Source: Dehalococcoidia bacterium (GTDB lineage: Bacteria; Chloroflexota; Dehalococcoidia; GIF9; AB-539-J10). Taken from it: DNA of 5,983 nucleotides. Below, one piece after another: positions 1 to 5,983 of the stretch. The stretch is from assembly GCA_030612345.1 (NCBI GenBank), contig JAUWOB010000064.1, forward strand, positions 1-5,983, in the 5' to 3' direction. How positions within the stretch are numbered: the stretch's first letter is position 1; each line of letters begins with the position of its first letter. Both the position numbers and the translations under genes were made by a program. Under the pieces are notes generated by a model. The model ran no database searches, had not been told where the DNA came from, and worked only from the letters and a program-made list of their open reading frames with translations.

Positions 1-1
1 G

Positions 2-1228
2 CGCGACCAGCACATCTAGCAGGATGTGCGCCGTGATGTCGAGGCTGCGGACAGAAAGATAGTGTATGCCGGAGATTGGGTGAAAGCGGCCGGTGCGCCG
101 GTTCTGGACTTCTCAAGTTTGATGGAAGGGGCGAGCACGGAGAGCCCCCCCCCGGCGGATCTGAAAGGGAGAGATATCGTTAGTTTCATCTTCACGAGTG
201 GCACCACCGGACTGCCGAAGGCTGCCATGCTTCCCCATGCTTACTATATTCATCATGCGGAGAAATGGGCCACGACTATGCAGACCTCACGGGAGGACCG
301 GTTCTTCTGTCCGCTGCCCCTCTACCATGTGGTAAGGGTGACAGGCTTCCTGGCTGCCCTAGCATCGGAGGCCAGCTTTGTTCTGGGCAGACGATTTAGT
401 GCCCGCGGTTTCTGGGACCAGGCCAGGAGAACTGGTTTCAACGTGTTCGCCGGCCATTTCGCAATCTATGACATGCTGCTAAGTCTGCCCGAGAAGCCGG
501 ATGATGGAGAGAACCCGGTAGAGAAAGTCAACGGCATCCTTCCTCGTTGCGTCGATAGGATCAGAGAGAGGTTCAAGATAGATAAATGCTATAACACCTT
601 CGGGATGACTGAGGTTGGTTTTCCTTGTGTGCAGATGTTCGAAAAGGGTGTTACCGAGGACATCTGCGGTGCTCCGGGCGATGATTTTCGAGTAAAGGTC
701 TTTGACGATGACGATGAGGAATTGCCAGAGGGGGAAGTGGGGGAAATAGTCGTGAGGCCGGAAAGACCGAATATCATCTTCAAGGGGTACTATAAACAGG
801 AGGAGAAGACCATTGAGGCATTCGATAATCTCTGGTTTCATACCGGTGATTTCGGATATAAGAAGCAGGGGAATCTTGTCTTCACGGAGAGGAGGTCGGA
901 GAGCATAAGAAGGAAGGGGGAGTTTGTTCCTATTGTCCATACGGAAGAGGTACTGAGATCTCATCCCAAAGTGCAGGAGGCTGCCATCTGCGGAGTCCCG
1001 TCAGAGATGGATGAGGAGGTGAAGGCTTCTATCGTTCTGAAGGAGGGAGAGCAACTCACACCCCAAGAGATGCTTGCCTACTGCGATGAGCATCTGCCGG
1101 GCTTTGCAGTGCCCAGGTTCATCGAGTTCCTTGATGAGCTTCCCAGGACTCCGGGCACGGAGAAGCTTCAGCGGTACAAGCTGCGTGAGAGAGGGATAGA
1201 GGAGGCCTGGGATAGTGAAAGGCGTTGA
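2..1228 (+). pseudogene. CaiC-like AMP-forming acyl-CoA ligase, N-terminally truncated and probably broken
   Basis: This belongs to the ANL (acyl-CoA synthetase) superfamily, which activates a carboxylic acid as acyl-AMP and then transfers it to CoA. The sequence most resembles the crotonobetaine/carnitine-CoA ligase group; the true substrate cannot be read. Numbering from GTG 26, the P-loop-like TSGTTGLPK is at residues 57-65, FGMTE at 192-196, FHTGD ending at Asp275, the hinge region ERRSESIRRKGE at 288-299, and a candidate C-terminal catalytic Lys380 in TPGTEKLQRYK. Family members are usually about 500 residues; only 400 are open here, so roughly the first 100 are missing. In the same frame an amber TAG (17-19) follows codons reading RDQHI, and ligase-like sequence (QDVRRDVEAADRKIVYAG) continues after it. 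GTG 26 has AGGA only one base upstream, so it is a poor start. The motif usually resembling GGAP reads NGILP, and the region is slightly short. A sequencing error at the TAG is the main alternative to a pseudogene. Nothing ties the function to the nad/lar genes downstream. Confidence 0.72.
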
Positions 1229-1254
1229 TGCCTGTTGGTAGCTGCAGCCAGGCA
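1229..1254 (+). other. Small inverted repeat after the ligase gene
   Basis: TGCCTG at 1229-1234 and its exact complement CAGGCA at 1249-1254 flank a 14-base loop that itself contains the palindrome GCTGCAGC. The repeat begins right after the ligase stop codon, where a transcript end could lie. There is no downstream T-run, so an intrinsic terminator is not supported. A 6-bp stem can also occur by chance. Confidence 0.25.
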
Positions 1255-1297
1255 GCGACAGCAAGGTGATTGACGGGCCACCCTGCAGAGCGGGAAG

Positions 1298-2854
1298 ATG
1301 AAGACGAATTCTTGTGATTATGTCGTGGTCGGCAGCGGCATTGCCGGGCTTTATATTGCCTTACTTGCCATAAAACGGGGCAGCGTCCTTGTCCTGACCA
1401 AGGGCAGTATCGATGACTGCAATTCCAGATCTGCTCATGGCGGCATTGCTGTTGCCATGGGTTGAGATGATTCTCCCGAACTGCATTTCAAAGACACTGT
1501 GGCGGCGGGGGCAGGCCTCTGTGACGCCGAGGCAGTACGCATTCTGACCAACGAGGCTGCCGATTGCATTGCCGACCTGATCAAATTCAGAGTGCCCTTT
1601 GACACTCTGGACGGTGAGATCGCTTTGACCAGAGAGGCAGCTCACAGTGTCCCGCGTGTTATGCACGCCGGCGGAGACGCCACCGGCGAGCACATCGAAC
1701 TCGCCTTGAGTCGACAGGTGCGTTCTACTCCCATCAGGGTGTTGGAGAACTGCCTGGCCAGCGACATTCTGGTACAGAATGATAGGGTAGTCGGTGTGAG
1801 AGCCCTCGATGGTCACACTGGCTCAGTGGAGGAGTATGGTTGCCGATTTCTCATCCTGGCTACTGGCGGCGCCGGGAAGTTGTTCAAGTATACCACCAAC
1901 TCCGACGTTGTCACGGGAGACGGGATAGCTCTGGCTTTTGAAGCCGGTGCCGAGATAACCGATATAGAGTTCTTTCAGTTTCATCCTACCGTTCTTCGCC
2001 TGCCGGGAGTAGCTCCGTTCCTCATCTCCGAAGCAGTCAGGGGGGAGGGCGGCATACTGCGAAATGCTGAAGGCCGTCGTTTCATGCCGGATTATGCTGC
2101 TGAGGCCGAACTGGCGACCAGAGATGTGGTGGCACGCAGCATCGTCTATGAGATGAAGAAAACTGGCAGCGATAGGGTTTTTCTGGATGTTACGCATTTG
2201 CCGCCTCGCTTAGTTACTACCCGCTTTCCCCATATATATCGCTTTTGTCTGGACCACGGTCTGGACATCACCAGGGGGCTTATCCCCGTAGCTCCCGCCG
2301 CCCATTATCTGCTGGGTGGGGTGAAGGTCAATAGTGGGGGGGAGACGAATATCTCCGGGCTGTTTGCTGCTGGCGAGACCGCCTGCGCCGAGGTCCACGG
2401 TGCTAACAGACTGGCGTCGAATTCCCTTCTTGAGTCAATTGTATTCGGCAGGAGGGTAGTGCAGAGAACTGAGACAGCTGCCTCGCCTGGTAACGGGCAG
2501 CCATCAACTGGCGCTTGCGCGTACTCGCTTCCGGAACGTGAGCCGCTAGCCACCGCTCCACCGCTCAATCTGTCCGGACTGCAGTCTCTGATGTGGGATA
2601 AGGTAGGGATCGTTCGTTCTGGCGAAGGTCTGCAAGAGGCGGCAGGTATCCTGGACAGCTGGCACGGCTTGCTGTCTGAGCCCAGTGATCGCCTCTCCTA
2701 TGAACTCAATAACCTGGTACTGTGCGGCAGGCTCATGACCGAGGCTGCTTTACTCCGCAAAGAAAGTCGCGGCGCGCACTTTCGCACCGATTTTCCCCGA
2801 ACTTCGCCGGAATGGCAGCGGCATATAGTGTTTAGGAAAGATGTCAGCAGCTGA
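1298..2854 (+). pseudogene. nadB: L-aspartate oxidase NadB, interrupted by one in-frame TGA
   Basis: NadB is a cytosolic FAD enzyme that oxidises L-aspartate to iminoaspartate, the first step of de novo NAD synthesis; NadA then makes quinolinate. ATG 1298 is the best start: an in-frame TGA lies upstream at 1271-1273, and VVVGSGIAGL (FAD Rossmann motif GxGxxG, residues 12-17) follows shortly after. Reading through codon 56 gives 518 residues, a normal NadB length. Codon 56 (1463-1465) is TGA, between AHGGIAVAMG and DDSPELHFKDT. Downstream the frame is clean and conserved: Glu113 in TREAAHS, His229 in QFHPT, Arg275 in TRDVVAR, His336 in PAAHY and Arg371 in GANRLASNS. The last four each sit 15 residues before the E. 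coli catalytic residues H244, R290, H351 and R386 as I recall them. The part after the stop (possible GTG restart at 1499) lacks the FAD motif and should not work alone. The frame is otherwise undamaged, so a recent mutation or sequence error is likely. The end overlaps nadC by 14 bases. No good Shine-Dalgarno is seen before 1298. Confidence 0.88.
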
Positions 2855-3695
2855 CCTCCCCATTGAAGAGATCATGGACTGCGCCCTAGCTGAAGATCTC
2901 GGCAAGGGTGATGTTACTACTGAGGCCTTGATACCCGGCCTGCAGCAGGGAACCGGCTTCATCGTAGCGAAGCAGGAAGGCATCCTGGCCGGTGCAGGAG
3001 TGGCCAAACAGGTTTTCCAGCGGGTTGATACAGAACTGGAGGTGGAGCTCCTCCTTGAAGATGGGGCTAGAGTCGAGCCAGGCAGCAAGGTGGCGAAAGT
3101 GATCGGCAGTATTGCCAGCATTCTCAAGGCCGAGAGGGTAGCCCTGAATTTCCTCCAGCGCTTGAGTGGCATCGCCTCCGAGACCGATCGTTACGTGGCA
3201 AGAGTTGAGGGATTGCCGGTGCGCATTATGGACACCAGAAAGACCACCCCGGGGTTAAGGTTGCTGGAAAAATACGCTGTAAAGGTAGGGGGTGGGAAGA
3301 ATCACCGTATGAACTTAGCCGATGGCATACTCATCAAGGACAATCATCTGGCGGCGCTTGGCGGCCAGGGGTTGCAGATCAAGGAGATTGTAGCCAGGGC
3401 AAGACGGAACTCTCCCCGGCAGCTGACAGTGGAGGTGGAGGTCGCAACTGTGTCAGCAGCGTTGGAAGCCGTCGGAGCCGGGGCAGATGTCATTATGCTT
3501 GACAATATGAATCTCGAGGATATGCGTCAGGCTGTGGAATTGATTGCGGGCCGCGCTTTGGTTGAAGCCTCGGGAGGAATCACCCTGGACAACGTTTGGG
3601 CTGTCGCTGAAACCGGCGTCGATTTCATCTCCATTGGCGCCCTAACTCACTCCTCCAGGGCTCTGGACATCAGTCTTGAGCTTGAGTCTTCATGA
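2841..3695 (+). CDS. nadC: Quinolinate (nicotinate-nucleotide) phosphoribosyltransferase NadC
   Basis: NadC converts quinolinate and PRPP into nicotinic acid mononucleotide, CO2 and pyrophosphate, the entry of de novo NAD synthesis into the nucleotide pool. The 284 residues match the usual family length. The N-terminal domain carries EDLGKGDVTTEALIP (about residues 18-32) and ERVALNFLQRLSGIA. The alpha/beta barrel carries DTRKTTPGLR (131-140), GGGKNHR ending at Arg156, Lys166 in ILIKDNHL, VEVEVAT with Glu198 and Glu200, MLDNM with Asp221, and EASGGIT followed by DFISIGALTHS. These cover the Arg, Lys, His and acidic residues expected around quinolinate and PRPP, so the enzyme looks active. AGGA at 2834-2837 lies three bases before ATG 2841, rather close. 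The start lies inside the end of nadB, in another frame, which suggests translational coupling. If nadB is really dead, NadC would need quinolinate from another aspartate-oxidising route. Confidence 0.97.
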   Translation: MSAADLPIEEIMDCALAEDLGKGDVTTEALIPGLQQGTGFIVAKQEGILAGAGVAKQVFQRVDTELEVELLLEDGARVEPGSKVAKVIGSIASILKAERVALNFLQRLSGIASETDRYVARVEGLPVRIMDTRKTTPGLRLLEKYAVKVGGGKNHRMNLADGILIKDNHLAALGGQGLQIKEIVARARRNSPRQLTVEVEVATVSAALEAVGAGADVIMLDNMNLEDMRQAVELIAGRALVEASGGITLDNVWAVAETGVDFISIGALTHSSRALDISLELESS

Positions 3696-3858
3696 TCAGG
3701 CGGACAGAGATGATACTGCTTAAGCATTAAGGCGGCTGATGAGCTGGCCGGCTGCGGAAGCAGGCACCTGAATCTTTGACCATGCCGGAACACTATCTTC
3801 TCATGGCCCGTGTGTCACCACTCTCTCTGAACTAGATCATCGAGCGATGTCTCTGAGT

Positions 3859-3887
3859 TTGCCTGAACGGCTTCAATGAAGTAAGAT
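3859..3887 (+). promoter_or_regulatory. Candidate sigma70-type promoter for larBEC
   Basis: TTGCCT (3859-3864) and TAAGAT (3882-3887) are separated by exactly 17 bases, the ideal spacing. Each matches four of six positions of the -35 (TTGACA) and -10 (TATAAT) consensus. Transcription would start near 3894, about 30 bases before the larB GTG. No operator-like repeat is obvious nearby. The call rests on sequence matching alone, and such matches are common by chance. Confidence 0.4.
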
Positions 3888-3913
3888 AGGTGTTGTTCTC
3901 ATATCAATAGCGT

Positions 3914-3918
3914 AGGAG
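3914..3918 (+). promoter_or_regulatory. Ribosome binding site deciding the larB GTG start
   Basis: AGGAG lies six bases before GTG 3925. The competing in-frame ATG at 3958 has no purine-rich site upstream (the preceding bases are ACGGTCTCAATCC). The spacing therefore favours GTG, although the 11 extra residues ([10 protein letters not shown] after Met) look unlike the start of typical LarB proteins. Confidence 0.6.
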
Positions 3919-3924
3919 CAGTTT

Positions 3925-4734
3925 GTGCCGCCGGGCTCAGCAAAACGGTCTCAATCCATGACAACTCCGGTTACCGAGGACTGGTTGCTGCAAATCCTCG
4001 AGCGTGTCAAGGCAGGTGAATTGTCTCCCCTCCGGGCCGTTGAAGAGTTGAGTGTCCTTCCCTATGAAGAGCTGGCCTGTGCCAAGCCTGATCACCACCG
4101 TAGCCTGCGTCTCGGCTTTCCCGAGGTTGTCTTTGGGCAGGGCAAGACTGTGGAGCAGATAGTGGCCATCGCCGAGAGGCTTGCCCAACGGTCCGAGCGA
4201 CTGCTGATAACGCGGGTGAGCCATGAGGTTTTCAGTGCCGTGAAGGAGAAGATACCCGATGTAGCTTATAACCCTGTGTCAAGGAGCATCCTCCTTAACC
4301 GGAAGCAGCGCACTCGGCGTCCGGGCATTGCCGTGGTCACGGGCGGCACCGCTGACATCCCGGTGGCCGAGGAGGCGGTTGTGACTGCTGAGTTGATGGG
4401 CAACAAGGTAGAAAGGGTTTATGATGTTGGAGTAGCAGGTATTCACCGCCTGTTGGACAAGCTGCCCCAGTTGCGCAAGGCAAGGGTGATAATTGCTGTG
4501 GCCGGCATGGAGGGAGCCTTGCCCAGTGTCGTGGGCGGGCTTGTTTCCATTCCCATAATCGCTGTGCCCACCAGCGTTGGTTACGGGGCCAGTTTTGCCG
4601 GTCTCTCGCCGCTTCTCACTATGCTCAATAGCTGTGCTCCCGGCGTAGCTGTGGTTAACATCGATAACGGCTTCGGCGCCGGCTATATCGCCGGACTGAT
4701 TAATCGTCACTCGCAAGCCCGAAGTGAAGGCTGA
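3925..4734 (+). CDS. larB: LarB, pyridinium-3,5-biscarboxylate mononucleotide synthase (NPN cofactor synthesis)
   Basis: LarB carries out the first step of nickel-pincer nucleotide synthesis. It carboxylates the pyridinium ring of nicotinic acid adenine dinucleotide at C5 and cleaves the phosphoanhydride, giving pyridinium-3,5-biscarboxylic acid mononucleotide and AMP. The 269 residues (258 from the alternative ATG 3958) match family length. An N-terminal helical part ([19 protein letters not shown]) precedes a PurE-like alpha/beta domain with [15 protein letters not shown] (TGGT from residue 139), [26 protein letters not shown] (194-206) and [11 protein letters not shown]. Near the end, [20 protein letters not shown] carries Cys237. 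This corresponds to the L. plantarum LarB cysteine reported to form a transient cysteinyl-pyridine adduct. All the expected motifs are present, so an active enzyme is likely. The stop overlaps the larE start by 11 bases. The substrate lies one step (NadD) past the NadC product encoded just upstream. Confidence 0.95.
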   Translation: MPPGSAKRSQSMTTPVTEDWLLQILERVKAGELSPLRAVEELSVLPYEELACAKPDHHRSLRLGFPEVVFGQGKTVEQIVAIAERLAQRSERLLITRVSHEVFSAVKEKIPDVAYNPVSRSILLNRKQRTRRPGIAVVTGGTADIPVAEEAVVTAELMGNKVERVYDVGVAGIHRLLDKLPQLRKARVIIAVAGMEGALPSVVGGLVSIPIIAVPTSVGYGASFAGLSPLLTMLNSCAPGVAVVNIDNGFGAGYIAGLINRHSQARSEG

Positions 4735-5551
4735 AGAGAAGCTACGACGCCTGAAAGAGAACCTCACGGAGATGGGGTTGGTGCTTATTGCCTATTCGGG
4801 CGGTGTGGATAGCACTTTCTTAGCTTCCGTTGCCGCTGAGGTGCTGGGAGAGCGTGCTATCGCTGTCTTTGCCCACTCACCGGTTTGTCCGCCTGAGGAG
4901 CGCGAGGAGGCAGAGGCACTGGCCGGAGAACTCGGCTTTCGGTTTATTACGGTTGAAAGCAACGAACTGGAGGACCCGCGCTTTGTTGCCAATCCGCCCG
5001 ATCGCTGCTACTACTGTAAGCAAGGGCTGTTTCAACAACTGCGGGCAATTGCTGCTGCTCAGAATCTGAACTGGATTGCCGACGGTTCCAATTATGACGA
5101 CCTCGTTGACTACCGTCCCGGCAGGAAGGCCCTGGCCGAATTGGGCATCCGCAGCCCTCTCTTGGAGACCGAGTTGACCAAGGAGGAAATTCGAATGCTA
5201 TCTCGGAAGAGGGCACTACCGACCTGGGATAAGCCGCAATCTCCCTGCCTGGCATCGCGCATCCCTTACGGCACTCCTGTTACCAGTGATACTCTCCAGA
5301 GGATAGCCTCCGGAGAATCGTATCTGCGAAGCCTGGGCATACGGGAGTGCCGCCTACGCCATCATGACAACATTGCCCGTATCGAGGTCGACAGGGAAGG
5401 CATGTCTTTGCTGCTGAACAGCCAGGTGCGTTGCGACCTGGTGAAACAAATAAGAGCCCTGGGTTATATCTATGTCACCCTGGACCTGACTGGATACAGG
5501 AGCGGCAGCTTGAATGAGGGACTTGCCGGCGATGTTGGGGAGCGAGACTAA
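4724..5551 (+). CDS. larE: LarE, ATP-dependent sulfur transferase (NPN cofactor synthesis)
   Basis: LarE adenylylates the two carboxylates of the LarB product and replaces them with thiocarboxylates, giving pyridinium-3,5-bisthiocarboxylic acid mononucleotide for LarC. The 275 residues fit the family. The PP-loop SGGVDST is at residues 25-31, typical of the ATP-pyrophosphatase fold that forms [13 protein letters not shown] holds Cys95 and Cys98, and [11 protein letters not shown] holds Cys175, which matches the sacrificial Cys176 of L. plantarum LarE. Having all three cysteines resembles LarE types, such as that of Thermotoga maritima, reported to bind a [4Fe-4S] cluster and so avoid consuming their own cysteine; I infer this from the pattern. 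GTG 4724 is preferred because [14 protein letters not shown] before the PP-loop is normal for the family and would be lost from a later ATG. The start overlaps larB by 11 bases with only a weak ribosome site, suggesting coupling. ExsB/QueC-like PP-loop enzymes are the nearest alternative, but the larB/larC neighbours argue for LarE. Confidence 0.95.
   Translation: MKAEEKLRRLKENLTEMGLVLIAYSGGVDSTFLASVAAEVLGERAIAVFAHSPVCPPEEREEAEALAGELGFRFITVESNELEDPRFVANPPDRCYYCKQGLFQQLRAIAAAQNLNWIADGSNYDDLVDYRPGRKALAELGIRSPLLETELTKEEIRMLSRKRALPTWDKPQSPCLASRIPYGTPVTSDTLQRIASGESYLRSLGIRECRLRHHDNIARIEVDREGMSLLLNSQVRCDLVKQIRALGYIYVTLDLTGYRSGSLNEGLAGDVGERD
5537..5542 (+). promoter_or_regulatory. Ribosome binding site for larC
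   Basis: GGGGAG lies inside the last codons of larE, ten bases before the larC ATG at 5553. It supports that start and gives larC its own initiation signal despite the one-base gap to the larE stop. Confidence 0.5.
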
Positions 5552-5552
5552 C

Positions 5553-5983
5553 ATGGCAAAAGTAGCTTATTTTGATTGTTTCTCGGGCTGCAGCGGCGAC
5601 ATGGTGCTGGGTGCTCTCATCGACGCCGGGCTCTCTCTGGAGCTACTGGAAAGGGGACTGAGTAGCCTCGGCGTCCCTGGATACAGGCTTGCGGCAGAAA
5701 AGGTGAAACGTTCGGCGATTGTGGCCACGAAGTTCACAGTGACAATGAATGAGAGGGAGGCCCAACCATGGCGCGCGCTCGCGGATATAATCATGCTCAT
5801 CACAGGTAGCGAGCTCTCGGACAAGGCGAAGGACACGGCAATCGCCATTTTTCAGCGTCTGGGCGAGGCCGAGTCTGGAGTTCATGGCGTCCCCCTGGAA
5901 GAGGTCGGTTTCCACGAGATAGGCGCAGTGGATTCCATCATAGATATCGCGGGAGTAGCGTTTGGACTGGACGCCCTCAGGAT
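5553..5983 (+). CDS. larC: LarC, nickel insertase (cyclometallase) for the NPN cofactor, 5' part only
   Basis: LarC uses CTP to insert nickel into the LarE product, completing the nickel-pincer nucleotide used by lactate racemase and related LarA-like enzymes. Only 143 codons fall in the window, about a third of the usual length of roughly 400 residues; the frame is open to the right edge. The start MAKVAYFDCFSGCSGDM (residues 1-17) matches the family signature FDCFSGxSGDM, with Cys13 where I usually expect Ile. LGALIDAG follows at 19-26, and AIFQRLGEAESGVHGVPLEE leads into GFHEIGAVDSIIDI, with His121, Glu122 and Asp127 conserved. The His-rich stretch often found before the DI motif is absent: residues 66-79 read NEREAQPWRALADI. 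In L. plantarum the full protein needs a programmed frameshift between larC1 and larC2; that region lies beyond this window. It is very probably co-transcribed with larB and larE. Confidence 0.93.
   Translation, partial: MAKVAYFDCFSGCSGDMVLGALIDAGLSLELLERGLSSLGVPGYRLAAEKVKRSAIVATKFTVTMNEREAQPWRALADIIMLITGSELSDKAKDTAIAIFQRLGEAESGVHGVPLEEVGFHEIGAVDSIIDIAGVAFGLDALR

Larger units (their letters stand above)
3696..3924. other. Gene-free gap between nadC and larB
   Basis: These 229 bases contain no coding region or gene remnant that I recognise in any frame, and no hairpin followed by a T-run. The short palindrome GCTTAAGC occurs near 3718-3725. The right-hand end holds a promoter-like pair of hexamers and the larB ribosome binding site. 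The gap is the only sizeable break in the nadB-to-larC run, so it probably separates two transcription units. Confidence 0.6.

Noticed and set aside
479..964. Long minus-strand open frame opposite the ligase
   Set aside because: Its 161-residue translation has no recognisable domain and it is antisense to clear ligase motifs, so it is a coding shadow.
1229..1254. Intrinsic terminator after the ligase
   Set aside because: The 6-bp inverted repeat has a large loop and no T-run after it, so it does not meet the usual pattern.
1463..1465. TGA in nadB as selenocysteine or as a reassigned sense codon
   Set aside because: TGA is the natural stop of the ligase, nadB, nadC and larB here, so reassignment is not supported. 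The position is a variable surface-type site (before DDSPELH) in NadB proteins, not a cysteine site, and I see no convincing SECIS-like hairpin just after it.
1499..2854. A shorter functional nadB starting at GTG 1499
   Set aside because: This start falls inside the conserved DTVAAGAGLCD segment and omits the GxGxxG FAD motif. ATG 1298 restores a full-length family match in the same frame.
3744..3770. Terminator or structured RNA after nadC
   Set aside because: Only short stems such as CTGC-GGAA-GCAG can be drawn and no T-run follows; too weak to call.
3958..4734. ATG 3958 as the larB start
   Set aside because: It gives a more typical LarB N-terminus but has no ribosome site, while GTG 3925 has AGGAG at six bases. 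The choice remains open; 3925 is kept.
4279..4767. Long minus-strand open frame opposite larB and the start of larE
   Set aside because: It mirrors conserved LarB sequence, has no family signature or convincing start signal, and is best explained by codon bias on the other strand.

Overview
This window carries six genes, all on the + strand: the 3' part of a broken acyl-CoA ligase, nadB interrupted by one stop codon, an intact nadC, then larB, larE and the first third of larC, which runs off the right edge. I see no RNA genes, mobile elements, CRISPR arrays or long repeats. The compact, moderately GC-rich, same-strand layout and the protein flavour suggest an anaerobic bacterium. A Dehalococcoidia-like Chloroflexota is my best guess, but this is an impression from protein resemblance and not a demonstrated placement. 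TGA is the normal terminator of four genes here (ligase, nadB, nadC, larB) and larE ends in TAA, so a standard genetic code applies.

Left part (1-2854). A CaiC-like AMP-forming acyl-CoA ligase is open from position 20 to 1228. It lacks the N-terminal region usual for the family and has an in-frame TAG at 17-19 with ligase-like sequence around it. After a 69-base gap, nadB (L-aspartate oxidase) is recognisable over its full length from ATG 1298. Codon 56 is TGA (1463-1465), which separates the FAD-binding Rossmann motif from the rest of the enzyme. The remaining 462 codons keep frame and all the catalytic residues I can name, so the lesion is either very recent or a sequence error.

Middle (2841-3924). 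nadC (quinolinate phosphoribosyltransferase) overlaps the end of nadB by 14 bases and looks fully functional. A 229-base gene-free gap follows, holding a plausible sigma70-type promoter and a good ribosome binding site for larB.

Right part (3925-5983). larB, larE and larC form a tight cluster (11-base overlap, then a 1-base gap). They encode the three enzymes that make the nickel-pincer nucleotide (NPN) cofactor of lactate racemase (LarA) and related LarA-like enzymes. LarB carboxylates and hydrolyses nicotinic acid adenine dinucleotide, LarE adds sulfur, and LarC inserts nickel. The LarB substrate is one enzymatic step (NadD) beyond the NadC product, so the window places nicotinate-nucleotide supply beside nicotinate-derived cofactor synthesis. 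nadA, nadD and larA are not in the window.
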